Below are positions 23,336 through 32,792 of a stretch of DNA of 64,000 nt, piece after piece. Position 1 is the first letter of the stretch, and each line of letters begins with the position of its first letter. The notes under the pieces were generated by a model, which made no database searches, had not been told where the DNA came from, and was given only the letters and a program-made list of their open reading frames with translations. The position numbers and the translations under genes were made by a program. Location: NCBI GenBank assembly GCA_019044685.2, contig JAGTXX020000001.1:124001-188000 (forward strand), in the 5' to 3' direction. The DNA is from Nannochloris sp. 'desiccata' (lineage: Eukaryota > Chlorophyta > Trebouxiophyceae > Chlorellales > Chlorellaceae).

Positions 23336-23950
23336 TCCCTGCCAAGACGACTACCACCGCAAAAGAGGAGGAGGTGGCTGCTTTCAGAAGCAAAGGGCGC
23401 CGATGCCAATGCAGTTGCAGGTGCTGCATTAGGTGGAGTATATTTCTCAAACTTTTTGATTGTATGGGTAACTTTCCAAGGCGCCGCAGATTATGAACAA
23501 GGCGATGGACATTCCGGCATCCCAGCAGGCGCAGCAGAGATCTTCTCAGGTTCCTCAGCAAGCGCCATATTCTGATCCATGCCCATATGGAAAGGAATAT
23601 GGTAATGCAATAACCACGTGCCCAGGCTATTAGCTACAAGTCGGAATGCTATCCAAGTATTAGGATGGAGGTCATCTCTGGGAGGAGGGTTCACAGTGTT
23701 TAAGTATTAGGATGGAGGGTCACCGTATCTCTGGGAGGAGGGTTCACAGTGTTTAAATATTAGGATGGAGGGTCACCGTATCTCTGGGAGGAGGGTTCAC
23801 AGTGTTTAAGTATTAGGATGGAGGGTCACCGTATCTCTGGGAGGAGGGTTCACAGTGTTTAAGGACGCTGCTGCAGCTGCTGCAGCGCCCGGGTTGGTAT
23901 CCGTCCCCGACCCCAAAAGCCATCTATGGGTTTGCAAGAATTTACCTGGA
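23336..23950 (-). pseudogene. Decayed multicopper oxidase, C-terminal fragment
   Basis: Minus-strand reading shows the end of a laccase/ascorbate-oxidase-like multicopper oxidase: a segment with WLLGSGTD, NPGAAAAAAASLNTVNPPPRD, then HPNTWIAFRLVANSLGTWLL and HYHIPFHMGM, followed by a tail rich in Pro, Ala and Cys. In working enzymes the last motif is HCHxxxHxxxGM, with Cys binding type-1 copper; here the Cys codon reads TAC (Tyr). The earlier HxHGH copper motif is not recognisable (LQTHRW at that place). A block of 53-bp tandem repeats inside the frame introduces repeated stops. No upstream domains are found in the window. These losses make a pseudogene the best call, though an alternatively spliced transcript cannot be excluded. 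Confidence 0.7.
23653..23859. repeat. 53-bp tandem repeat, about four copies
   Basis: Three near-identical 53-bp units (23701..23753, 23754..23806, 23807..23859) plus a first variant unit of 47 bp (23653..23700). Units begin TAAGTATTAGGATGG and differ by about one base. The repeat expands the region of the multicopper oxidase fragment that codes TVNPPPRD and HPNT. The 6-bp shorter first unit keeps the ancestral join into HPNTW; the added units bring an in-frame stop each. Confidence 0.92.
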
Positions 23951-24252
23951 ATTGTGAGCAAGATTTGAGCCTCCCGGATTCCATCTTTCTTTTTAGCTCT
24001 GCTGCAGCGCGCAAGCTTGGCCTGGTTTCGAAGCTTCTTCGCTGAGTGGCTCAGTACATACCCATCTAATTTATTTGAAACCAAATAATATCGCTGGTGA
24101 TTGGTTGATTGCGAAGTTGACCCAGCAACAAGCATCGTTACAAGAATACACAAGAGATTATAATAGAAATATCACCTTTATCGAAAAATCTTTGATCTCA
24201 CAGGTTTGCAGTGCCAATTCTCTCACAGACCTCTTCCAGTCCTCAAAGATAA

Positions 24253-25506
24253 ATGCGGCTCTTTTCATTTGACCATCTAGAAACGCTTGCAAGCAGTTAT
24301 GTGGACTTGGGTGCAGAGCCGACATGGTTCCATTTAGATGCAGATCACACTTCAGATTGCTGGCAGGTCTCTGTGCAAGGCATAACGTTGCCAGTGCGCC
24401 TAGAAGCGTTGCGTGACGCATCCATCGAGTTTGCCAACATGCTGGATCTTGATATAGAAGCTGCAGAACCTATTCCCTTGCCTTGCTTGCCAACGACGAC
24501 CTTGTGGCACACGCTTGCCCTGCTGCGGTTCATGCATGACCCAAACTCTCTCACTGAAGAGAATATCCGCTATCTCTTGCTGCATGGGAGCTTGTGCGAG
24601 GTTTTAAAACTTGCAGATTTTTTAAATTGCCCTGAAATATTGAGCAAATGCAAAAAGTTGACTAGAAATTTGCTCGCTGCTCAACCTAGCGTCAAGGATA
24701 TCAGCGGCTTTCAAGAAGATCCTCTACCAGCACCTGCTGGTCTGGTTCCGTTTCAAATTATCAGACACCTGTGGGACCTTGCCCAGTCCCCTCTTAGTTT
24801 AAACAACGACCACCGCCTCAAAGAAGCATGCTATGATTACGTAGCAGCCCGGTGCAATGCAATCACCAACCGCTTTCAAGATCCATTAATTATCGAAGAA
24901 TATCTGTCTTTCATTAGCGATGTAGACGACTACACTGAACTTCTTGGCCTTCGTCATGCTTTTGATCTATGTATGGAGATGAAGAAACCAAAGTACTGTG
25001 GCCGTACTATCCGAAAAATTCTTGGACAGAACAACCGCATCCCAGTTGCTCCTTTAAAATTTAAAATTTATGATAAAGAGGGTGGTGATGGGGGTGATGG
25101 TTGTGGCGATAAAGCGTCATCTTTTATAAACCCTGTAAGTGATTATTCAAAAAGTGCAGGCAAGGGGTATATAAATCAACGTCTCACACTGCATGGCACT
25201 ACCTATATCCCACAAATTACATTCCAGGATGGCAAGATGGTTTTCTGTCTTCACATGGCTTTGAAATCTTTCGAGGAGGCGGACGTCGAGATATATCTTC
25301 GGCTTTTACACCCCACTGATCCGTCACGCTCAATTTCTTTGAGTTATCACCATAGATGCCCAGGAACAACGAATTCCTTTAGTCCTGGGTTGATTTCCGA
25401 CGAGGGTATTCTTGAATTTGTAGACAAGGACACCGGTCTCTTGAAAATACACATTGAGAAGGTTGAGGGAATGTATCAAACTCTTGGAGCAATGTTACTT
25501 GCTTAG
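24253..25506 (+). CDS. BTB-domain protein with C-terminal MATH-like region (paralogue A)
   Basis: A single-exon 417-aa protein. Residues about 30-120 resemble a BTB/POZ fold: a strand pair around WQVSVQGITLPVRLEAL, then TLALLRFMHD and NIRYLLLHGSLCEVLKLADFLNCPEILSKC, the usual helical end of BTB. A helical BACK-like region follows to about residue 260, ending GRTIRKIL. The last 140 residues (FQDGKMVFCLHMAL, then VEIYLRLLHPTDPS) look like a MATH/TRAF-like sandwich. BTB proteins are usually Cul3 ubiquitin-ligase adaptors, with MATH as substrate binder; that role is inference here. It is a tandem paralogue of the next gene, sharing the LTEENIR, RTIR and LxFxI landmarks. A short Gly/Asp insert sits at about residue 275. 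Confidence 0.6.
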   Translation: MRLFSFDHLETLASSYVDLGAEPTWFHLDADHTSDCWQVSVQGITLPVRLEALRDASIEFANMLDLDIEAAEPIPLPCLPTTTLWHTLALLRFMHDPNSLTEENIRYLLLHGSLCEVLKLADFLNCPEILSKCKKLTRNLLAAQPSVKDISGFQEDPLPAPAGLVPFQIIRHLWDLAQSPLSLNNDHRLKEACYDYVAARCNAITNRFQDPLIIEEYLSFISDVDDYTELLGLRHAFDLCMEMKKPKYCGRTIRKILGQNNRIPVAPLKFKIYDKEGGDGGDGCGDKASSFINPVSDYSKSAGKGYINQRLTLHGTTYIPQITFQDGKMVFCLHMALKSFEEADVEIYLRLLHPTDPSRSISLSYHHRCPGTTNSFSPGLISDEGILEFVDKDTGLLKIHIEKVEGMYQTLGAMLLA

Positions 25507-25972
25507 TAAATCAACATATTGATCTACAGTGTTAATGGTAAATAAAAAGAGTTGAATACTGTACAAACAGCTTTGTATGAGGAAAGTTCAAAAAATTGAA
25601 TCTACGACGAGTGCCGCCTGCCTAAGTTACGGATCAATACGCCTATTCTTTTTCCATTAAATCTTCTCATTGATAGCGTGTTACTCGACTTGCAGGTTGC
25701 AAAATCAATTGTAAATGGCCTGCTGCTTCACTTGTACTGCCTTCTTTTGCGTTTTGCTTCTCCTTCCCTACCCTGGCGCCACCAGCAGGCTGGTTGTGCG
25801 CACATCTAAAAGCGTGGAAATGGCTTTAGACACCGTCAGTTTGAAATCTCTTATTGTTTGAGTATTATTGGATGTAAAGACGGAAGCGGGTATACGTCAT
25901 TGGAAGACAATTTTACATTGGCTGATCTAATTTTAAAAACCTTTAGTCAATCTTATTCAATTGAGCACAAGG
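25507..25972. other. Spacer between tandem BTB paralogues
   Basis: 466 bp containing the 3' UTR of paralogue A and the promoter of paralogue B. No gene recognised; a short reading frame over 25858..26055 is out of frame with paralogue B and overlaps it. Confidence 0.3.
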
Positions 25973-27169
25973 ATGAGTCTTCCTCCTTTCAAAGAGCTGG
26001 AAATATATGCTGCGGGAGAGGCGGACTTACCACAAAGGTTCTACATGGATCCTGAACACGAAAAATTCAGTGATTGGAAAATGACAGTGGCAGGCAAAAT
26101 CTTGCCGTGCCACAGTCCAATGATAGGTATCGCATCGAATTTTTTCTGCGGCATGTTGACCGATGGTCCTAAGCCATCAGGACCTATTGATTTGTCTGGG
26201 ACACACATTCCGAATATGGCGCAGGCTCTTGCTCTGCTACGCTTTATTTATGAAAGGGAGACGATGACAGAGGAGAACATCCGCCACCTCGTGCGACATG
26301 ATGATTTGGCTGGTGTTTTGCGACTTGCTCACAAGTTCGACGTATCAAAAGTATTTGAAAAATGCAAATGCATGACGAACGACCTGCTCCTACTCGGTCC
26401 ACCTCAAGCGACAGAGGCGCAAAATGGTGAAAGAAACTCCTCTAGCGCCCCCCTTGTTAAGTTTGATCTTGTCAAGGATATAAGGGAAATTTATCTTGAT
26501 ATCAAGGATGATTTGCTCCAGGAAGCATGCTATACGTACGTATCAAAGTGGTGCTACCAAACTACTAGCGGAGGCTTTGAGTCAGCTTCATTTGAAGATT
26601 CCGCTGCGCTTGTTCGTGAGCTGGGCGACTGTCCTGATCTCCTTCGTGCTGGGCTTTTCTTTATGATGCATAGAAACTTAAAGCTTACAGGAAAGACGAT
26701 TCGAAGGACCTTTGACCTTAAAGAGCACCTCCCTCCTGCACTCTTCACTTTTGAATATCAGATCACTTTGGATGCGAATCGAGACGGGGTACGCTATACA
26801 TGTACATGTCCCAAAACAATCCATGAAGAGTTTTGTTGGGGTGACTACATCTTCACACCAGATATTTATGATGACGGGAAGAAATTCTATCTTGAGAATA
26901 CACTCGATATTCAGGCTGATGAAGCAGGAGCTGAGATCGAAGTGAACTTTCGCATTTTTAATTGGACTGATCCAACACAATCAATATATAAGGATGTGGT
27001 ACTGGACTACTGCTACGAATTAATGAGCTATAACGATATAGTACCATTTTTAGATGAACATGGGGTTTTGTATGTGCAAGTGATAGAGGAGTATAAGGTT
27101 GTAAAGCCCCCTGCAGCTGCAAATCCTCTCGTGATTGAAAATGAAGATAATGAAGGGCTGGTGGGCTGA
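25973..27169 (+). CDS. BTB-domain protein with C-terminal MATH-like region (paralogue B)
   Basis: A single-exon 398-aa protein from the ATG at 25973. The BTB signature is clearer than in paralogue A: WKMTVAGKILPCHSPMIGIASNFFCGML matches the strand-turn-His-Ser-helix start of BTB domains (longest piece quoted in parts: VAGKILPCHSP and SNFFCGML). Then ALALLRFIYE, NIRHLVRHDDLAGVLRLAHKF and a BACK-like helical region ending GKTIRRTFDL. The C-terminus (YDDGKKFYLENTLDI, AEIEVNFRIFNWTD, VPFLDEHGVLYVQVIEEY) has MATH-like sandwich features. Domain order BTB then MATH is the reverse of plant BPM and animal SPOP proteins. Presumed Cul3 adaptor by family; no direct evidence of substrate. Confidence 0.65.
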   Translation: MSLPPFKELEIYAAGEADLPQRFYMDPEHEKFSDWKMTVAGKILPCHSPMIGIASNFFCGMLTDGPKPSGPIDLSGTHIPNMAQALALLRFIYERETMTEENIRHLVRHDDLAGVLRLAHKFDVSKVFEKCKCMTNDLLLLGPPQATEAQNGERNSSSAPLVKFDLVKDIREIYLDIKDDLLQEACYTYVSKWCYQTTSGGFESASFEDSAALVRELGDCPDLLRAGLFFMMHRNLKLTGKTIRRTFDLKEHLPPALFTFEYQITLDANRDGVRYTCTCPKTIHEEFCWGDYIFTPDIYDDGKKFYLENTLDIQADEAGAEIEVNFRIFNWTDPTQSIYKDVVLDYCYELMSYNDIVPFLDEHGVLYVQVIEEYKVVKPPAAANPLVIENEDNEGLVG

Positions 27170-27428
27170 TGATAAGTATTGTACATGATTCTATATACCT
27201 GTTGAATCTAGAGCTGATGGATGTTGGCGCCGACTATTTCCAAGCTGGCTGTACAGAGCCTCCAATTTTAGTTCGGTAATTGTAGCAGGCCAGAGGACGA
27301 TAGGTAAGTATTTATTGCAGACATATTTTACACATCATTGCATTACTGGTAAAATTGCAAAACCCATCATATCTTAAGACAGTCGAAATAAAAATTTATA
27401 TTAAATTTCAGTGTTCTTGGAGACATGT

Positions 27429-28525
27429 TTATCTCGTCATTCTATCAATTACCCACTCTACCAACTCCTCACTCTTTACCTCCAACGCTACCTTCATTTT
27501 TGGCAAATCTGTCCATGCATTTACCCCTACCCACTCCCTTTTACATTCATCTAAAATCGTCTTTCCCTTTGCTGGGCCGTCGGCAACCACCAACACTTTG
27601 CCCTCATGCCATTCAAACAAGTCTGGTTTTATAACCGCAGCTAACGCAGAGGCGTCATGGACAAATACAGAATCCATATTGTACATTTTTTTATGGTACC
27701 CTAGATAAAATTGAGTTATATCATGGAGGAAAGTTCCATGTTTGCCTTTGCCATTTATGGAGGCAATAGAGGTGGCTTTAAGTAAACATGAATGGGTAAC
27801 GTCAAGCCCTAGCAACCAGCAGTTGGGAACACGGGAGAATACTACATTCGCAGCATCTGGGTCACCATAAATATTCGCTTCTGCTGCTGGGTTGACATTC
27901 CCCGAAGTGTGGAAGGCGCCACCGAGGACGACAATCTTGGCAAGTTTGTTTGGGAGATCTGGATCGAGTTGTAAAGCGAGAGCGACGTTTGTAAGGGATG
28001 CTAAAGCAAGAACAGTGACTTCCCCACGGTAAGTATTTGCCACTTTTACTATAAACTCGGCTGCAGAGCCTTGGGCGGGGGAGAGATTGCCATTGAGAGG
28101 TGGTTGATTTGTGTTGCCAAATCCATCGCTACCGTGGACAAAATCAGCGATACGTTCTTTGGCTATTCCTCTGATTGAGGTATGTGCACCTTCTATGACA
28201 GGGACGTCATTACGGCCGGCAATGTGAACTAGTCTGAGGGCATTACGTGTCGCCATGGCGGTAGGGACGTTGCCATAAAGAGAGGTCAAGCCAATGACTT
28301 CTACTTCGGGGGAGTTGAATGCTGATAATATAGCCATGCTATCATCTGTAAGCGAACGAGAAAATCAGAAAGGTGAGCACAAAGATCAGATTTGAATGGG
28401 ACTAGAGATGCAACACTCGCTGGTTTATACATCAAACAAATCTATAAGGTTTCGGAAATAGCTCCAGCGCTATTAAACGTACCGACACCAGGATCGGTAT
28501 CAATAATGAGCTTAATAGGAGCCAT
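27429..28525 (-). CDS. Nucleoside hydrolase (inosine-uridine preferring family)
   Basis: Two minus-strand exons, 28483..28525 and 27429..28345, give 319 aa. The intron (donor GTACGT, acceptor TTACAG) falls inside the first Asp of the catalytic motif, and joining it rebuilds DTDPGVDDSMA, the Ca2+-binding Asp cluster of the family. Other hallmarks are VIGLTSLYGNVP, VPVIEGA, LASLTNVALAL, VLGGAFHTSGNVNPAAEANIYGDPDAA (quoted in parts: VLGGAFHTSGNV and EANIYGDPDAA) and the distal VHDASALAAV. The enzyme cleaves the N-glycosidic bond of purine or pyrimidine ribonucleosides; in plants the homologue works in nucleoside salvage and catabolism in the cytosol. No targeting signal is seen. Length is standard. 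Confidence 0.93.
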
Positions 28526-28920
28526 GACTGACTTTATTTTTAGCAAATTGACCTGCAGATGAGCATGAGCTTAAAATGATATTTAAACCTTGCGCAGGAC
28601 TATAGCAGCAGCTGATCACAGCAACACAGTGCTATATAAAAGCAAAATGCTATATACTTTAAGCCAAGCCATTTTCATCACACCCATATTAAGCCCTAAA
28701 CCATTTCCTTGCATCATCCTCGCCTCCGGCGCTCAACTTGAAGTGGACCGCATTGGGTATTAATACAGGAATAAATAACAAAATGCAGGAGTATATGTCA
28801 AATACATGTTCTTGATTCAATCATATCTCATAATTTTAGGTGGAAGTAGTTTATTAATATACAAAATCTTCACTCACCAAAAAACCACCGCCTCGCTATC
28901 TATCTATATATTTATTCTCT
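28526..28920. other. Intergenic region with a TATA-like element and no clear gene
   Basis: 395 bp between the nucleoside hydrolase start and the stop of the thioredoxin-like gene, both on the minus strand. On the plus strand, a good TATA-like sequence CTATATAAAAG starts at 28632, followed by a 37-codon ORF from an ATG at 28648. No homology is recognised, so this may be noncoding or chance. Confidence 0.3.
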
Positions 28921-29518
28921 CTAAGAATTCTGATCCATAAATTCTTTTACCAGCTGCAACTCTTTCCCACCACGAATCTCTTTAATCAACTCCCCATTTT
29001 TAAAGAATAAAAACACAGGGCTGGTCCTCACACCCATCGCTAACGCCACGTCTTTATTCGGCAATGTTAAAGCAAATTTGAACCCTACCACTTTCGCACC
29101 TTTCTCTTTCACCCACTGTATAATTATTGGCTTGGCAGCTTTGCAAGGGATGCATTTGTTAGTGTAGCAAAGCACAATAGCCAGTTGTGTAGGGGGTAAA
29201 GATTTTATTGTAGACCAAAAGGTAGGACCCTCAAGAGAGGTCAAGTCTGCTTCACCATCGGCGTCTGCTGCCGCAGCTTCTGCTGCTGCTTTGGCTGCTG
29301 CTGCTTTGAGAGCGTCGTCGAGACCAGATTTGAAATTCTGCATTGCGGCAAGTTCATCCGCTTTATTTGTGGATTGGGAAATAAGGAGAGTCTTATGTGG
29401 CTGTTGTTTTTTTTGGTGACGGAAGAGCCCTAGCCCTGAGAGCGTTGACAGTGGAGCGACAGCTTTGTTGAAAGGTTTTTGGTTCACAAGATGGTATTTT
29501 ACCAAGTTTGCTGATGTC
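28921..29518 (-). CDS. Thioredoxin-fold protein with CIPC motif, 5' exon uncertain
   Basis: Main exon 28921..29518 on the minus strand, beginning after a CATTTCAG acceptor. It encodes a basic N-terminal region (LFRHQKKQQPHK) that looks like an organelle transit peptide, an Ala-rich helix similar to that in the other plastid thioredoxin at 32 kb (MQNFKSGLDDALKAAAAKAA), then a thioredoxin fold. The active site reads CYTNKCIPCKAAKP: a CxxC is present but the usual WCGPC is not. The cis-Pro loop is VRTSPVFLFFKNGELI. It is therefore probably a thiol-disulfide protein of atypical class, plastid located by inference. No ATG precedes this frame inside the exon; a possible first exon ends at a weak GTGCGG donor about 29.6 kb, which would give an in-frame start. 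Confidence 0.6.
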
Positions 29519-29992
29519 CTGAAATGGAAAAAGAAGTAAATAAATGGGAATATATTTCAAAATCTAGCGTTAGAGTGAGAAAAATTAAATCATTGCAAGT
29601 AATCCAAGGTCTTTCGCATCCGCACATCGAGATATTTGTAACCCCCATCGCTTCCATAGAGCAGTCTGAAATAAACCGAAAAATTATATCAACTATCGGA
29701 CCGTGTAAACCCGTTCCTAAAAACTTATAAATTACAAATGAAATGGCTGTTGGTGGTTGGGTAACACAACGCCCCTTGGCTGAAGAGTCAGCATTTTTCT
29801 TTTATTGCTTTTTGAGGTGATATGTCAAATATAGCAGCGTCATATTAAAACAAAGTAGTGGTCACATGAACTGAAATAGTACACAAACACATCAGCTGAA
29901 ATTAAAAAGTTGAACCGAGGGCGGCACCCCCCCCCCCCCCCCCCCTTGACAACTAAATAAATCACATAATATCAGAATTATATACTTTTAAT
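29519..29992. other. Intergenic region with 19-C tract
   Basis: About 470 bp. It probably includes the first exon of the thioredoxin-like gene upstream of 29518 and the 3' UTR of the glycosyltransferase. It contains a run of 19 C at 29927..29945. No other structure noted. Confidence 0.35.
29927..29945. repeat. Poly(C) tract, 19 nt
   Basis: Nineteen uninterrupted C residues in the spacer, the second such tract in the window. Confidence 0.9.
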
Positions 29993-31255
29993 CTACTCCG
30001 GAAATGTAGTAAATGTAGTACCTTCCGTTTTTTCTGGCAATACTATAGCAGCAAGACCTCCAGGCCCTGTTTGAGCACACTTTACTATCCCACCGTTCAT
30101 GCCACCTATCTGCCACCACTTTTCCCAAATTCTCTTGGCAAAAGGATGAGCTGTTGGGTTGTTTATTTCAAAGACTTCAGTACTCATACTCCACACTTTA
30201 CCAGCCCACGTAAAATGAAGGACATATGTGGAATTAAAAAACTCTTCATCTAATATCTCTTTATTTCCAGGTATGTGTCGGTTGGCAATCCTGCCGTCAG
30301 GTCCCCAATCTGAGCTTAATCTTAAAAGCTGTGATCCTGGTAGCAGCATCACTTCATCCTTAAATTCTATATTTAAAAGATCCATATCAAACATATTCGT
30401 GAAATTCGCTTTACCATCAGGCCAATATTTTGCTTGTAATCTCTCCCAAACCAGCTTTGACGGCTCAACCACCATGAGAGCCGAAGTGAATTTTTGTTGC
30501 AACCCGACCTCTGGACCGTCATCTGGCCTCCATGTGGCACTCCCACAGTTGGGTTTCAATGGACCGGGGTCAATCCAATACGCTCTCGGTGCAGCAAGGC
30601 TCACAGAGGGCAAATAAAACAGCTCGTCTAAAGATTTCAAAACCAAGGAATCCGAGTCCAAAAAAATAATTCTGGTGTACCCTTGTTCATATAAAGAAAA
30701 CACTGAGAATTTCACCATCGAATCCGCGTAATATCCAGCAAAAGTACCAGTCAGGTTGTCAAAGTTGCCTAATGGAAGCATATCCATGGTCATATGAATT
30801 ATTTTTAGATCTTTTTCGGCGGTTTCTCGGTGTTGGAGAGGTGGTTGAAAATCCGCCGAGGTCAAAATTATGATATCGATTTTTGGGTCTTTACCTAGTT
30901 GTATTAATTGATGGGCGTTGACTAGAGCTCCACAGTAATAGTGTGCCATCGTTACGTAGAATACATAGGCGAATTTACATCCTGGTTTCTGTGATTTGGT
31001 AGAAAGGTGATGAGGACAAGGGTTTCCGGGTTTTTCTTTTCTTGAAGATTGTGAAGGCGTTGTTGTTTTTGTTTCTATTTTGTGTTCTAATTTAGCAGCA
31101 GTGTTTTCATAAACTATTTGAACAGAAGGGCCACTTTGGCGTGTAGCAGATCCTAGGAGATATCCAATAATGCCTCCTGCTGATAAAATATACAGAACAA
31201 ATAATAATGGCGGACATTGTTTTGCCCTCGGACGATTGGCGGCAAACTTCATCAT
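29993..31255 (-). CDS. Type II membrane glycosyltransferase, GT8 glycogenin-like fold
   Basis: A single-exon 420-aa protein; I use the first ATG at 31255. A short basic cytoplasmic tail precedes one signal anchor (LLFVLYILSAGGIIGYLLG), typical of Golgi transferases. The catalytic part has FAYVFYVTMAHYYCGALVNA, a KIDIIILTS strand and YTRIIFLDSDSLVLKSLDELF (quoted in parts: RIIFLDSDSLV), where DSD is the metal- and nucleotide-sugar-binding DxD motif. Later come a GFNSG-like region (FTSALMVVEPS) and HFTWAGKVW, with the His and Trp expected near the sugar-nucleotide site of GT8 enzymes. Acceptor and donor sugar cannot be told from sequence. It lies between the two thioredoxin-like genes but shares no evident function with them. 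Confidence 0.8.
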   Translation of the reverse strand: MMKFAANRPRAKQCPPLLFVLYILSAGGIIGYLLGSATRQSGPSVQIVYENTAAKLEHKIETKTTTPSQSSRKEKPGNPCPHHLSTKSQKPGCKFAYVFYVTMAHYYCGALVNAHQLIQLGKDPKIDIIILTSADFQPPLQHRETAEKDLKIIHMTMDMLPLGNFDNLTGTFAGYYADSMVKFSVFSLYEQGYTRIIFLDSDSLVLKSLDELFYLPSVSLAAPRAYWIDPGPLKPNCGSATWRPDDGPEVGLQQKFTSALMVVEPSKLVWERLQAKYWPDGKANFTNMFDMDLLNIEFKDEVMLLPGSQLLRLSSDWGPDGRIANRHIPGNKEILDEEFFNSTYVLHFTWAGKVWSMSTEVFEINNPTAHPFAKRIWEKWWQIGGMNGGIVKCAQTGPGGLAAIVLPEKTEGTTFTTFPE

Positions 31256-31974
31256 TTTATTATGTGCCCAGTTCTTCTCGACAATAACCAGAGTACGCAG
31301 GTTATGCCTTGTAAACACTAAAACGCCAGAAGAAGATTCATGGCCAGCATTGGTAGGCAGCGACTACCTTCATTGCACACAAGAATTTCAACTAATTTGA
31401 GAGAAATGTGCAGGAACTTTGGATAAAGGCCAAGTCTTTCCTTGGCGGTGATAACTATCGTATTATCCAAAGTTATCATAAATGCCGATGCTTGATACAA
31501 TGCATTATTTATGATTGCAGACTCTCTCTTTCAAAAGTTCATTTTCGGTGGCCTTCTCAGAGTCTGTCTTTGTCTCTTTTTCTTGAAGTCACTTTTCTAA
31601 TTTTTGTTTTACAACGCTAGTAGGAAAGCTAGTTAGCATACTTATGGGACCATGATAGCCCGCTGATTATTAAGCGGTAGTATCGATGAGGGTCAAAACA
31701 ACGTGTGAGAGGGGGGGTGGGGTGCGGTCGGTATTTAATTTTTTTGAAGGACATAAAACAATAAAAAGGATTCGCTTCATATTTTGTGTGTTATAGTAAA
31801 GATAAGGAGGAAAAGAAAGGATTGAATTGGCTGCACTCTTCTCGAAGGAAACAAAATATAAATGGCGGGAGCGTTGGGGAAAAACGAAAAGCTCTAAGAG
31901 GAAAATCACCACCGCCTTTTTTGTTGAAAAAATAGAAAGAAAAAATATGTGTTTTTTTCTCAAGGGTTCATGTT
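31256..31974. other. Intergenic region without recognisable gene
   Basis: About 720 bp upstream of the glycosyltransferase and downstream of the plastid thioredoxin. Short reading frames here are hydrophobic or low-complexity and lack coding character. A G-rich run (GAGAGGGGGGGTGGGG) lies near 31705-31722. Confidence 0.3.
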
Positions 31975-32792
31975 CTAAGCCATGTTTTCATCAATGAGAG
32001 CACGGAGCTTAGCCTCTTGTTTACCTACCACGCGTCCAACCTCTTCATTTCCCTTGTACACGATAAATGTAGGAACAGACTTTACTTGAACAGCTTTTCC
32101 AACAGCTGCATTTTCTTTGCTGCATTCAAACTTACGGAAATTGACTTTCCCAGCAAGTTCTTCAGACCAGTCACATAAAGTAGGCTTGATTAGTTTGCAA
32201 GGACCGCACCACTGAGTAAAGAAATCCATTACGAGAAGTTGGTCGTTACAGGAGAGTTTTTCTACAGCACCCCAGTACTCATCGACACCAACTTCAATGA
32301 GATCACGTTCACCAGCGTCAGCAGCAGGAGCAGCAGCAGGAGCAGCAGTTCCTGCACAGAGAAGAAAATATGTGAGCAAGTATATGGGCATAGGAGGCGA
32401 AGAGGAGGCACAATAATATCGGGTAGAGGACAACACTGAGCAGAGCTAGCGGAAATCCTCAAGATAGATAAAGACAAGAAATTTTTGAAAAAAGGTTCAC
32501 CAATATAATGTTATCTCACCAGCAGTCTCTAATTCCTTAGCAAGGCCGTCTTTAAATTCCTCCATCTGCTTGATATCGGCTTCCTTGGAGGCAGTGCATC
32601 GGAAAGCAGCACGTTGTCTCATGCTAGAGACAGCAGGGGCAGCACGTAAAGGCGCAGCGAGCCTGCAAACGGTTTACAAAGAATATGAATGTATCAGATC
32701 ATGCACGGTGTGGCTGCTACGTTAGGTTAATTTGGGTGCTTCACTGCAAAATCAAATCTATCTTGCCTTTGGGAAGTAAGAGTGAGTTTCAT
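31975..32792 (-). CDS. Plastid thioredoxin
   Basis: Three minus-strand exons, 32767..32792, 32520..32662 and 31975..32351, give 181 aa with consistent phases. Exon 1 is 26 nt and ends at a GC donor (AG/GCAAGA), so intron 1 is GC-AG. The N-terminus (MKLTLTSQRLAAPLRAAPA, later MRQRAAFRCTASKEAD) is a convincing plastid transit peptide. An acidic helix and an Ala/Pro linker precede the thioredoxin domain, with canonical WCGPCKLIKP, then VNFRKFECSKENAAVGKAV and the cis-Pro loop VPTFIVYKG. The extra Cys in the middle (FECSKEN) recalls the third Cys of f-type thioredoxins, which reduce Calvin-cycle enzymes in the light, but the subtype is not settled. The same N-terminal helix style appears in the thioredoxin-like gene at 29 kb. 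Confidence 0.85.

Noticed and set aside
23328..23561. Leu/Arg-rich minus-strand frame at the end of the multicopper oxidase remnant
   Set aside because: Out of frame with the recognisable oxidase reading; no domain.
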